Shown: positions 24,301 through 32,093 of the stretch, one piece after another | Numbering within the stretch: position 1 is the first letter of the stretch | How the letters are laid out: each line of letters starts with the position of its first letter | The notes under the pieces: model-generated | Told to the model about the DNA's origin: nothing | The model's input: the letters and a program-made list of their open reading frames with translations, nothing else | Database searches by the model: none | Made by a program: the position numbers and the translations under genes | Assembly: GCF_001866645.1 (NCBI RefSeq) | Contig: NZ_MLYP01000045.1 | Coordinates: 49,434 to 113,433, forward strand | DNA from: Streptomyces colonosanans | GTDB lineage: Bacteria; Actinomycetota; Actinomycetes; Streptomycetales; Streptomycetaceae | Length of the DNA stretch: 64,000 bases | Direction of reading: 5' to 3'

Positions 24301-24554
24301 CCGAGCTGGGCGACCCCCGGGTCCGCTTGGTCGGGGCGACCACGCCGGAGCCCGGTGGGCGGGTGCTGCTGCGCCTGCAGTCCTTCGCCGAAGAGCCGGT
24401 GGTCTGCCCCGTGCGGGTCGGATTCCCCGTCGTCGCCGCGCACCGCGCGGACTACCTCGGCAGCGCTGTCGATGAACTGCCCCTCGACGGCGGGGAGGTG
24501 ACCATCGACGTCCCCGCCCTCGGTACGACAGCTGTGCTGTTCGAACGCCCCTGA
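21372..24554 (+). CDS. GH38 alpha-mannosidase
   Basis: The 1060-residue protein has no signal peptide and is probably cytosolic. An N-terminal beta domain (to about 125) precedes the GH38 catalytic domain, which opens with HLVHHSHLDIGYTDPQ. His138 and Asp140 are the expected zinc ligands, and Asp255 in MQTDVPGS is the candidate nucleophile. A three-helix middle domain and large C-terminal beta domains (from about 540, for example YHVFNTCSWPRTDVVRI and YAPFPKTLGHDEPATVFSWIHNN) follow as usual for the family. GH38 enzymes hydrolyse alpha-mannosides with retention. It lies 13 bases after the permease gene with GGGGAGAG before the ATG. It likely trims imported mannosides to mannose for the isomerase-like protein and ROK kinase downstream. 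Confidence 0.9.
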   Translation: MTTRALVRTTDWDNERIRDSLRGCAVSAEGSLNGSALRLTVEPLLRRAEGGGLLQSLRVDAVNGSALPEAFTVCAESGSPLPAVRLAGPNGSIRLLLPAVDTAQRVTLSLPDGEGGSGIDVTLTPQRQWTIHLVHHSHLDIGYTDPQGRVLAEHLSYLDSCLELTQATDDWAHESQFRWCVESLWSFQQWADARPAEQVEEFVRRVREGRIELTALPFNLHTETCSTDELHELLRLAHQVKQKYGVDFTSAMQTDVPGSVVGLVDALSAAGVKYLSVAHNWAGRSVPHLVGGEKLPRLFRWRAPSGSSLLVWVTDTPHGLAYMEGPLLGFDTDYDSVDDLLPAYLTSLATNPYPYRGGVFGWAMDQKEIKREPYPWDVLHLRVQGKFGDNAPPRRVIADTVRRWNETWAYPQLRLSRNEDFFTDAASRLGDRIRTFEGDWTDWWADGIGSGARPLSLARTAQSVVADAQTIGTFAGVLGAPGAEDDSRDAASVYEAVSLFDEHTWGAGDPWTHGDEGGHSGEHQWHWKYGQAMRAHDDGQSLLNRATARLGQRLARPDGAVAAYHVFNTCSWPRTDVVRIFLPESSVPLERPVTVLDARTGRRLDHEERAQVNDDHRDAGRFLLVRVDDVPPAGSVRLDITETNAPAGEQEGGSVLKASTGWNPTGGAEQENLAESAAEAHALADPMLVDNEHLAVRVDLARACIASITDKATGRELVRADAIAGFNAYIHDTYTTAGAFNHNSSRTTVSDRLEYLGNRSVAPPAALIARRSTPTAETLTYETRPAGANRLRTTLTLPRGVARLDIENRLDKDATLRKESAYFVFPFAFDEPVVRMEASGGATGTGLPVIPGSARHMRALRRWMTVEQDGLTVAWSTQDAPLVQFGNIALPYAPFPKTLGHDEPATVFSWIHNNLWDTNFPSEQGFEFTFRYSVACAPAETAAGLGPRTAAAWSRPLHAVRARGAVSDAAAETLAFAELGDPRVRLVGATTPEPGGRVLLRLQSFAEEPVVCPVRVGFPVVAAHRADYLGSAVDELPLDGGEVTIDVPALGTTAVLFERP

Positions 24555-24584
24555 ACCACGAACCGACACCACAAAGGAGAACGC

Positions 24585-26255
24585 GTGTACCGGCTCGACC
24601 CTCGATACAGCCCGGCGCCGGAGTCCGTCCTGATCGCCGGGTGGCAGGCGGTAGCCGCGCATCTGCCCACCGGACCGGCCGTTGTCGCCGTCGATGGACC
24701 TCCCTCCGTGGACTGGGAGTCCCTCACGGACCGACTGGCCGCTCACCGAGCGGTGCGGCTGCTCGACGTGCGCGCACACTACGCACCGCCTGCCGAGGTG
24801 CGCCGCCGCACCGTCCGCCCCGAGGACGCCGACGATCCCTACTACTGCAAGCTCGCCGAGAATCCGCTCGACGACCTCTTCGACGAACTTCCCCGGCCTG
24901 ACCGGCCCTCCGAAGGCCTGCTCATCGTGTACGGTCCGGGTGCGGCGCTGGTCGAGCACGACGTGCTCTGGTACGCCGACATCCCCAAGCGCTACGCCGA
25001 GGCCGCCGTCACCGCCGGCACCGGTGTCAACCTCGGCCTCCCCAGCGAGCGGGCCGACCACCGCCGTCTGTTCTACGTCGACTGGCCGATGCTCGACCGC
25101 CACCGCGATGCTCTCGCCACCCGCATCGACGGCTGGCTCGACGTCCAGGAACCGGACCATGCGGTCCTGCTCGATGGCGACGGTCTGCGCGCCACGCTCG
25201 CCACCCTGGCTCGCCGCCCGGTCCGCACCCGACCGTTCTTCAACTCCACTCCATGGGGCGGTCATTGGGGGCAGCAACTCGGCTTCAACCCGGGCGCCCG
25301 CAACACGGCCCTCGGCTACGAGCTCATCGCCCCTGAGGCGGGCATCCTCATCGGCGAAGGCCCGCAAGCGCAGGTTGAAGTGCCTTTCCAGCTGATGTGC
25401 GTGCGGCACCCCGAGGAGGTGATGGGCGCGGAGGTGTACGCCCGCTTCGGCACGTCCTTCCCCCTTCGCTTCGACTACCTCGACACCATCGGCGGCGGCA
25501 ATCTCTCGGTGCACTGCCACCCGAGGGAGCCGTACATGCGGGAGCGCTTCGGCTGGCACTACACCCAGCACGAGACGTACTACATGACCATCGGCAGCCC
25601 GGACACCCGCGTCTTCCTCGGCCTACGCGAGGACGCCGACCTCGACCTGTTCCGCAAGGAGGTCGAGGAGGCCGCCACCACCGGGGTCCCGATGGACCCC
25701 ACGGACCACGTCATGACCTTCCCGGCCGAGCAGGGCCGGCTGTTCATGATTCCGGCGGGCACCCCGCACGCCAGCGGCGCCGACAACCTGGTCCTGGAGA
25801 TCAGCGCCACCCCGTACCTCTACAGCCTCCGTTTCTACGACTGGCTGCGCCCGGATGCCAACGGCAATCCGCGGCAGCTGCCCTACGAGCACGGACTCGC
25901 CAATCTGGATACGGAGCGGCGCGGCGAGGCGGTCGCCCGCGAGCTCGTCCAGGAGCCGCGGACGCTCCGCTGCGGCGACGGCTGGCGCGAGGATCTGCTC
26001 GGCGCGCTGGACGAGATGTTCTACGAGGTGCGGCGGTACACGCTCGACGCGGGCGCCGCCGCCGGGGACGACACGGCCGGACGCTTCCATGTGCTCAATG
26101 TGGTGGAGGGCGAAGGGGTCATCGTGGAAACTGCGGCAGGGGACCGGCATGAGCTGTCGTACGGCGAGACACTGACCGTACCGGCGGCGGCCGGCGCGTA
26201 CCGGCTGTGCGCCACCGGCAGCCCGGTCAAGGTCGTGAAAGCGCTCGTATGGTGA
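24585..26255 (+). CDS. Class I mannose-6-phosphate isomerase-like protein with degenerate kinase-like N-terminus
   Basis: The 556-residue product starts at a GTG preceded by AAAGGAGA. Residues ~15-215 resemble a P-loop kinase domain, but the P-loop reads VAVDGPPSVDWESL (about 34-47) and lacks the GKS/T residues, so nucleotide binding is doubtful. From about residue 220 the sequence is a cupin like type I phosphomannose isomerase: FNSTPWGGHWG, then metal-binding LSVHCHPREPYM (His310, His312) and QHETYYM. GRLFMIPAGTPHASG follows in the second half. It should interconvert mannose-6-phosphate and fructose-6-phosphate. Its stop overlaps the ROK kinase start, so the two are translationally coupled and probably act in sequence after the mannosidase. 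Confidence 0.85.
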   Translation: MYRLDPRYSPAPESVLIAGWQAVAAHLPTGPAVVAVDGPPSVDWESLTDRLAAHRAVRLLDVRAHYAPPAEVRRRTVRPEDADDPYYCKLAENPLDDLFDELPRPDRPSEGLLIVYGPGAALVEHDVLWYADIPKRYAEAAVTAGTGVNLGLPSERADHRRLFYVDWPMLDRHRDALATRIDGWLDVQEPDHAVLLDGDGLRATLATLARRPVRTRPFFNSTPWGGHWGQQLGFNPGARNTALGYELIAPEAGILIGEGPQAQVEVPFQLMCVRHPEEVMGAEVYARFGTSFPLRFDYLDTIGGGNLSVHCHPREPYMRERFGWHYTQHETYYMTIGSPDTRVFLGLREDADLDLFRKEVEEAATTGVPMDPTDHVMTFPAEQGRLFMIPAGTPHASGADNLVLEISATPYLYSLRFYDWLRPDANGNPRQLPYEHGLANLDTERRGEAVARELVQEPRTLRCGDGWREDLLGALDEMFYEVRRYTLDAGAAAGDDTAGRFHVLNVVEGEGVIVETAAGDRHELSYGETLTVPAAAGAYRLCATGSPVKVVKALVW

Positions 26256-27103
26256 CGCCCGTCCTCGAGATCGGCGGCACCCACGTCACCGCTGCCCTGG
26301 CGGACCCGGCCACGGCAGCGGTCCGGGACCGAGTCCGCCGGCCGCTGGACGCCCACGGCAGCGCTGAGGAGATCCTCGGCGCCATCATCCGCTGCGCCAA
26401 CTCCGTGCAGGTGGAGCCGGGCCGGGTCTGGGGCGTCGCTGTGCCCGGGCCGTTCGACTACGGCAAGGGCGTCGCCCTGTTCGAAGGGGTCGGAAAGTTC
26501 GACAGCCTCTATGGGACCGACGTCCGGGCGGCGTTGCTGGGCGGCCTGCGACACAGCCCGGCCGGAGTGGTCTTCCTCAACGACGCGCATGCTTTCCTGG
26601 CCGGCGAGTGGCATGCCGGAGCGGCGCAGGGCCACCACCGCGCCGTCGGCATCACCTTGGGTACGGGTGTGGGTTCGGCCTTCCTCAGCGACGGGCAGGT
26701 ATGCCGTGAAGGGCCCGGCGTTCCGCCGGAGGGCCGGGTGGACCTCATGATGCTCGACGGCCGCCCGCTCGAGGACTCCGTCTCGCGCCGCGCCATCGTG
26801 GCCCGTTACGGAGATCCGGCGGTGGACGTGCACGAGATCGCCCGCCGTGCGCGAGCGGCCGAGCGGACGGCCCTGCACGTACTCGACGAGGCGTTCACGT
26901 CTCTCGGCAGTGTGCTCAGGCCCTGCCTGAGCTCCTTCAGAGCCTCGGTTCTCGTCATCGGTGGCTCCATGGCCGGCTCCTGGGATCTCATCGGCCCCGC
27001 ACTGTGCGCCGGACTCGGGCATACTCCGGTCACGGTGAAAGCGAGCGGCCTCGCCGGCGACGCCGCACTCATCGGAGCGGCACACGCCGCCGTCCGGGAC
27101 TGA
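26249..27103 (+). CDS. ROK-family sugar kinase
   Basis: The 284-residue protein begins with VTPVLEIGGTHVTAALADP, the ATP-binding loop of ROK kinases with Glu instead of the usual Asp before IGGT. VVFLNDAHAFLAGEW contains the catalytic Asp in the LND motif, and VGITLGTGVGSAFL and SVLVIGGSMAGSW are further family blocks. The zinc CxCGxxGC motif is absent. There is no DNA-binding domain, so it is a kinase and not a regulator. The ATG at 26249 (or GTG at 26252) overlaps the stop of the isomerase gene. It probably phosphorylates mannose at O6, feeding the isomerase. A longer frame from 26207 only overlaps the upstream gene. Confidence 0.88.
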   Translation: MVTPVLEIGGTHVTAALADPATAAVRDRVRRPLDAHGSAEEILGAIIRCANSVQVEPGRVWGVAVPGPFDYGKGVALFEGVGKFDSLYGTDVRAALLGGLRHSPAGVVFLNDAHAFLAGEWHAGAAQGHHRAVGITLGTGVGSAFLSDGQVCREGPGVPPEGRVDLMMLDGRPLEDSVSRRAIVARYGDPAVDVHEIARRARAAERTALHVLDEAFTSLGSVLRPCLSSFRASVLVIGGSMAGSWDLIGPALCAGLGHTPVTVKASGLAGDAALIGAAHAAVRD

Positions 27104-27390
27104 GAGGGCAAACGGCCACGATGTCTCACGGCTCACACCACCCGGTGGGCCACCATCGCGTCGAGCCGAGCCCCGCAGCGCAGAACGCCAGGACCGCGGG
27201 CGTGCCCCTGCAAGGCACTTTGTTTCCTCACCTGCTGAGGCAGCAACAGTAAGCTGAGGCAGGGCCCGGAGTGATCCCACGCCTGCGGACTGACCGATCT
27301 TGTACCGCTGTACGCGCTGCCCGCCCCGTGTTCAACTCGCTGAATCACATGCTCAGTCACAAGCTGTGAGCCCGTGAGGGGGCGCGCTCG

Positions 27391-27750
27391 GTGCTTCCGC
27401 GCACCCTGGTGCGGGCCGCCGGGCCGGCGCACGATGGACAGGTGGGCGAGCGCGATCAGGACCAGGACGATGTCGCCGAACCGGTGCCGCGGCCACCGAC
27501 CACCGCGCACGCCCGCGCGGTGACGGATGGACTGCGGGAGGTCATGGACGATGTCCGGCGCATGGTCGCCGTTCTCGCCGCCCGGGTCGGTGACGCGCAC
27601 GGCGCCCGGGTGCGGCTCCCGCTCGGCTACGGCTCGAGGGAGGCGTACTGCGACGCGGAGTTCGGCATCAGCCGTGCGCAGGCGTACCGGCTGCTCGACG
27701 TCGCCCGTGCCCTGGGCGCCATCCACAGCGCCGTCGCCGCCGGCACCGTG
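27391..27750 (+). pseudogene. Helix-turn-helix protein remnant joined in frame to downstream sequence
   Basis: Within an open frame, LGYGSREAYCDAEFGISRAQ followed by AYRLLDVARALGAIHSAVAAGT resembles a Streptomyces DNA-binding protein (recognition-helix-like AQAYRLLDVA). Similarity ends near 27750. The frame then runs on through low-quality sequence into the DUF5996 gene, so the C-terminal half of this gene has been lost. No clear ribosome-binding site marks its start. The preceding 27104-27390 contains no convincing gene. Confidence 0.45.
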
Positions 27751-28002
27751 TCATGGCGAGCGAGTTGCCTGCGGTCACCGTACTGTTCTCCTGCTGGAAG
27801 GACGGTGCGAGCCTCGCCATGGCCCCGAGCGATGCCTTGGGACGTACGCACTCGTCCGCCAGGCCGTCGCAACGGTCTGGTGAAGCTGGGGCAGCCCGAT
27901 CCGGGGGAGGGCGGCAAGCGACCCCGACAACGGGGCGGGACGTGCCGGGATTACTGGACGGTGCGGGTCCGTTCAGCCAGGTCAGAGAAAAGGGTGATGA
28001 TC

Positions 28003-28962
28003 ATGGAGCTTTTCCCGCCGATCCCGCTCGCCGAGTGGCGCGACACCAAAGAGACGCTCCATCGCTTCGCGCAGACCATTGGAAAGGTCCGTCTCGCCGC
28101 CAGCGCCCGGCGCAACCACTGGTGGAATGTCCCGTTCCACCTCACGGGGCGCGGCACCACCACTCGCCCGATGGGGCTGGTCGACGGCAACCCGATGTTC
28201 ACGATGGACTTCGACTTCGTCGCACATCAGCTGGTTGTTTCGACTCTGGACGGCCGGGAGATCTCGCTACCGCTCATCGGCCAGTCCGTGGCGTCCTTCC
28301 ACGACGCCGTCATGGACTCGCTGGCCGCGCTGGACATCCGGGTGCGGCTCGACGTACCCAAGCCCTTCGACCTGCCCGACTCCGCCCGGCCGTTCGCCGA
28401 GGACACCGAGCACGCGACCTACGATCCCTCGCAGGCAAACCGCTACTGGCGGGTCCTCAGCCAGGTGGCGTCCGTACTGGAGGAATTCGCCGCAGGGTAC
28501 TCGGGGAAGGTGAGCCCGGTGCACCACTTCTGGCACACCTTCGACATCGCCCACACCCGGTTCTCCGAACGTCACATCGAGCAGTCCCAGCAGATCGACC
28601 CGGTCACCCGGGAGGCGTACTCCCGAGAGGTGGCCAGCTTCGGCTTCTGGTTCGGCGACGACACCTTTCCCGCACCCGCCTTCTACTCCTACACCGCTCC
28701 CGAGCCGGCGCACCTGGCCGAGGAGCCGCTCCGGCCCGCGGCGGCACACTGGGTCGCCCGGAACGACAGCCACCTGGCAGTACTGCCGTACGACGAAGTC
28801 CGCACCGAGCCCGATCCGCGTGCCGCCGTGCTCGCCTTCTACGAAAGCGCGTACCAGGCCGGTGCCCGGTGCGCGGGATGGCCGATCGACCCCCTCGCGT
28901 GCCCGGGCGGGGTGACGGACCCGCAGCTGCGGTCCGAGGGACCCCATCCCTCTTCCGGCTGA
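28003..28962 (+). CDS. DUF5996 family protein
   Basis: From the ATG at 28003 (after AAAAGGG; another ATG at 27997) the product is 319 residues. It begins ELFPPIPLAEWRDTKETLHR and contains WWNVPFHLTGRGTTTRPM, FVAHQLVVSTLDG and SPVHHFWHTFDIAHTRFSER, which match the conserved layout of the DUF5996 family. FWFGDDTFPAPAFYSYTAPEP lies near the C-terminus. The family is widespread in actinobacteria and has no established function. It has no signal peptide or membrane segment. It is single-standing; the next plus-strand gene is more than 6 kb away. The open frame extends 5' to 27391 but that part is a different remnant. Confidence 0.8.
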   Translation: MELFPPIPLAEWRDTKETLHRFAQTIGKVRLAASARRNHWWNVPFHLTGRGTTTRPMGLVDGNPMFTMDFDFVAHQLVVSTLDGREISLPLIGQSVASFHDAVMDSLAALDIRVRLDVPKPFDLPDSARPFAEDTEHATYDPSQANRYWRVLSQVASVLEEFAAGYSGKVSPVHHFWHTFDIAHTRFSERHIEQSQQIDPVTREAYSREVASFGFWFGDDTFPAPAFYSYTAPEPAHLAEEPLRPAAAHWVARNDSHLAVLPYDEVRTEPDPRAAVLAFYESAYQAGARCAGWPIDPLACPGGVTDPQLRSEGPHPSSG

Positions 28963-29084
28963 CCTCGCAGCGGCCGCGAGCCCCACGTCGGGCCGGATGG
29001 CGTGGCCTTGACGATGGGCGTGGGCAAGGTGGCCGGTCTGGGTGCGCTGGTCCTGTCGCCCGCAGCCCGGCCCTTGACTTTCGC

Positions 29085-29342
29085 CTAGCGGTCGCCGAAC
29101 GCGGTGTCGGGCTGGGCCAGGCACATGGCCGTGTGTTGCAGCCCGACGCTGTGGGAGCCCTTGACCAGGACGATGTCCCCCGGCCGAATCAGGTCGCGGG
29201 CCAGGGTGATTATCCACGCGACTTGGTCGAAGGTGAGCGGGGTCCTTACGTCGGGCGGGGGAGCGCCGCCCGTGCGGCGGGCCGGGCGCAGGCATCGTAT
29301 AGGCCGCGCCAGGTCGGGAAACGGTTCGTTGGGGTAGGTCAC
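29085..29342 (-). CDS. Small ORF coupled to the methyltransferase gene, MurF-C-terminus-like
   Basis: The 85-residue frame starts at a GTG (29342) that overlaps the methyltransferase stop as GTGA, so it is the last gene of the 34.3-29.1 kb operon. The middle reads FDQVAWIITLARDLIRPGDI followed by VLVKGSHSVGLQHTA. The GDIVLVKGSHSVGL part resembles the C-terminal tail of MurF-type ligases, but the ligase core is missing. It may be a relic, or a small partner protein of the operon. No signal peptide or membrane segment is visible. Confidence 0.4.
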   Translation of the reverse strand: MTYPNEPFPDLARPIRCLRPARRTGGAPPPDVRTPLTFDQVAWIITLARDLIRPGDIVLVKGSHSVGLQHTAMCLAQPDTAFGDR

Positions 29343-30634
29343 CGTATGTCTCCGTGGTCACGACAGGGGGCGGGGATTGGCCAGGACAGGGCGCCGCAGG
29401 AGGTGGTCACCCGCTGGGTGCCGTCGGCGTCGATCTCAAGCCGGTAGGTGTGAGGTGATCCGGCTGCCTGCCAGCGGCCGGCGACATCCTGGAGCTCCGC
29501 CCAGACGTCGCGCGGCCCGGCGCCGGTGACGTCCCAGCGGCCGGAGTCGGCCGGGCACACCCGCATCCACGAGCCACACTCCGGCGCGCCGATCGTCAGG
29601 TGGTCGGCGCCGAAGTGGCGGACGAGCCCAGGGAAGAAGTGGTCCAGGGCCAGCCACATACCGCGCGCGGTGTCCGCCGGGGGCTCCAGCCGACTGCGCC
29701 GGGTCCAGTCGCCCGGCGAGGTGGTGATCTGATCGCGGAACTCACGGGACAGGAACAGCCGGTCGAAACCCCAGCCGCCGCGATGCCCGAACTCCACCGC
29801 GATCAGCTCCCCCTCCACCACCCCCGACTCGGACCTGGTGACCACGGCCAGGCCCGGCCAGGACGGCGAGGAGGTGCCCAGCGTCATCAACGCCCGTCCG
29901 TTTGGCGCGAGTTGGCTCATCAGGGCCGGCGGGACTCGGGGCACAGCGAAGGAGATGAAGATCCGGTCGTAGGGCACTTGGGCGGGCCATCCTGCCGTGC
30001 CGTCCCCGGTCGCCACGACGGGCCGGTAGCCGAGCGCGGCCAGCCGTGCCCGCGCGGCCTCGCTGACATGCCGGTCGATATCGACGGTGACGACGCCGTC
30101 ATGGCCGCACACGAAGCACGCCACCGACGCCGTCACGCCCGCGCCGGTGCCGACGTCCAGCACCCGCTGCCCCCGTCCAAGGCCCAGCTGGTGCAGCAGA
30201 TCCGCAGTCATACCCGCGACACTGGACATGGCAGTGATCGCGCCGCCCGACCGTGGCCCGGGGATACGGCTGAGGATTGGCTCGCCATCATGCTGGATCG
30301 GAACGCTTTCCCCGCTGTACAGCAGGCGCAGCAGCTCGTCCCTGTCGCCGGGCTTCGACCAGTCCAGCAGATCCCAGCGACGCGGCGTCTCGTCGGGCGC
30401 CGAGCGCCGGACGTACGCCTGCGGGATCAGCACCTCGCGAGGCAGCGCCAGCAAGGCGTCGCGGACAGGGCCGGGGGCCAGCGCCACTTCCCTCTCCAGC
30501 CGGGCGACCATCGCCGCCCGCGCGGCCGCCGGATCCACCGCGGTGCCCGGATGCGACGCGATGGCTTCGTCCTGCCCTGCCTGTGTCTTGGTCTTCGGGG
30601 TGGGCAGGGCTGAGTTCGTACCCAAGTGCGTCAC
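29339..30634 (-). CDS. PIMT-like protein O-methyltransferase of the RiPP-associated type
   Basis: The 431-residue protein starts at a GTG (30634) four bases from the NUDIX stop. Residues ~40-260 are a protein-L-isoaspartate methyltransferase-like fold: ISRIPG-type active-site segment LSRIPGPRSGG, SAM motif VLDVGTGAGVTASVA (158-172), VTVDID and YDRIFISFAVPRVPPAL. Normal PIMT repair enzymes have about 220 residues. This one has a C-terminal extension of ~170 residues ending GPRDVWAELQDVAGRWQAAG. That extension is like methyltransferases found with ATP-grasp peptide maturases and other RiPP systems, where they methylate Asp to give aspartimide or isoaspartate. Its operon partners (peptide ORF, exporter) support such a role. 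No ATP-grasp gene is nearby. Confidence 0.8.
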   Translation of the reverse strand: MTHLGTNSALPTPKTKTQAGQDEAIASHPGTAVDPAAARAAMVARLEREVALAPGPVRDALLALPREVLIPQAYVRRSAPDETPRRWDLLDWSKPGDRDELLRLLYSGESVPIQHDGEPILSRIPGPRSGGAITAMSSVAGMTADLLHQLGLGRGQRVLDVGTGAGVTASVACFVCGHDGVVTVDIDRHVSEAARARLAALGYRPVVATGDGTAGWPAQVPYDRIFISFAVPRVPPALMSQLAPNGRALMTLGTSSPSWPGLAVVTRSESGVVEGELIAVEFGHRGGWGFDRLFLSREFRDQITTSPGDWTRRSRLEPPADTARGMWLALDHFFPGLVRHFGADHLTIGAPECGSWMRVCPADSGRWDVTGAGPRDVWAELQDVAGRWQAAGSPHTYRLEIDADGTQRVTTSCGALSWPIPAPCRDHGDIR

Positions 30635-30637
30635 TGC

Positions 30638-32089
30638 TCACCAGCCCATTTCGGAGTAGGGCTGGCCGGCCAGCACTTGCTCGATGGCCCACCGCGCGTA
30701 CGGGACGATCGTCTGAGGCAGCGCCTTTGGACTCCACCACTTCCAGCCGAGGCACTTGTCGGACTCGCGTACCTCCGGGGTGCCCTTCCATCGGCGCACC
30801 CGGAAGACGATTTGCATGCGGGGCTCAGCACCGGCGTTGTCGCGGAGGTGCACGGTGTGCGCGTGCTCCACGTCGGCCGGACCGATGACCAGGCCCGCCT
30901 CCTCGAGGGCCTCCCGCACCAGGCACTGGACGGCGGATTCCCGTTCGCAGTGGCCTGCCAGGAAGTGCCACGTACGGCCGGCGTAGGCGGAGTCCGGGTG
31001 ACGCAGCCCGAGAAGGATCCGGCCCTCGTCGTCCTCCAGATACAGATGGACGCCGATCACATTGCGCACCGTCCCGCCTGCGGCCGGGCTCTGCGGTGCC
31101 TCGGCCTGCGGGGGGTGCTGCGTGGCGTGCCGGTGCAGGAGGTCGGCCGTCGACGGGGGGAGCCGCAGCCGGTGCAGCATCTCCAGTGGGAACCAGTGCA
31201 GCAGTACACCCTCGTTCAACTGCAGGGTGTCGGGGCTGCCGTTCCAGCGGCCGGAGAATGTCTGGATCGGCACGCACAGGCCGTCGACGTTGGTGGCTTC
31301 TTCCACGGTGAAGGGTGTCAGGTCCGGCAGGTGCAGACCGGGTACTCCCTCGGCCAGTTCGCGGCGGATCGTGGCTTCCAGCGATGGATCTCCCGGCTTG
31401 CGGCCGCCGCCGAGCAGTGCGAAGGTGCCCGGCTCCCAGATGTCCGGGTGGTTGTCGCGAAGGTGGAGGAGGTAGCGGCCCGCGTCGTCGTGGATCAGCA
31501 CTGAGGCATTTACCGGCTCGGGCCGCCCGTCGAGGCCGGCCTCCAGCAGCTTGGCGCGCAGTGTCGGGGAGCTGACGTCGGCGAACGGGCGCCATTCGGC
31601 ACCGGCGACCTCCTCGTCCTGCAGCGCGATCGCCGGCGGCTGGTCGGCTGCGAGGTAGAACGCGAAGCGGAAGTCGTAGTGCTGGTGAGTGGGCTCACCT
31701 TTGGCCGGGTTGGCGTCGATGTCGTGGACGTCGATGTCGATCGGAGCACTGAGGAACTGCGGGGTCGGGCACAGGGATACGGGCTGGATCCCGGCTTCCT
31801 CGTGCAGTTCCCGCAGGGCCGCTGCCAGGAGGGTGCGGTCAGATGCCTCGACGTGGCCGCCGGGTGCGAGCAGCAGCCCGGTCGCCTTGTGGCCGAGGTG
31901 CAGCACGCGCCGGTCGCGGTCGATGACAACCGCGCTGCACGTGACGTGGCCGGGGAGCGCCGTACGGCTGCACGGGTCGCCGGGGCCGTCCAGGACGGCC
32001 GACAGTCCGGCCAGGGCAGTCCGCTCATGCGGATGTCGGGCGAGATACGCCTCGACGGTGCTGCGGATGTGGGTGCGGGTGGGTGGCAC
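30638..32089 (-). CDS. Triple-NUDIX domain protein
   Basis: The 483-residue protein begins at a GTG with GAGGTGAT upstream, overlapping the exporter stop region. Three tandem NUDIX units are visible. Unit 1 has the full box GX5EX7REUXEEXGU at about 77-100 (GGHVEASD to RELHEEAG). Unit 2 at about 227-251 is degenerate: GGGRKPGDPSLEATIRRELA, with EGVPG in place of EEXG. Unit 3 at about 379-399 has GHCERESA and VREALEEAG. NUDIX proteins hydrolyse nucleoside diphosphates linked to another moiety, or act as sensors. Three units in one chain are unusual. It lies between the exporter and the methyltransferase and is likely part of the same pathway or its self-protection. Its role is unknown. Confidence 0.82.
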   Translation of the reverse strand: MPPTRTHIRSTVEAYLARHPHERTALAGLSAVLDGPGDPCSRTALPGHVTCSAVVIDRDRRVLHLGHKATGLLLAPGGHVEASDRTLLAAALRELHEEAGIQPVSLCPTPQFLSAPIDIDVHDIDANPAKGEPTHQHYDFRFAFYLAADQPPAIALQDEEVAGAEWRPFADVSSPTLRAKLLEAGLDGRPEPVNASVLIHDDAGRYLLHLRDNHPDIWEPGTFALLGGGRKPGDPSLEATIRRELAEGVPGLHLPDLTPFTVEEATNVDGLCVPIQTFSGRWNGSPDTLQLNEGVLLHWFPLEMLHRLRLPPSTADLLHRHATQHPPQAEAPQSPAAGGTVRNVIGVHLYLEDDEGRILLGLRHPDSAYAGRTWHFLAGHCERESAVQCLVREALEEAGLVIGPADVEHAHTVHLRDNAGAEPRMQIVFRVRRWKGTPEVRESDKCLGWKWWSPKALPQTIVPYARWAIEQVLAGQPYSEMGW

Positions 32090-32093
32090 GTCA

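Noticed and set aside
21696..25571. 1291-codon open frame on the minus strand opposite the GH38 and isomerase genes
   Set aside because: It is an antisense shadow of high-GC coding sequence; the plus-strand genes have clear domains, starts and spacing.
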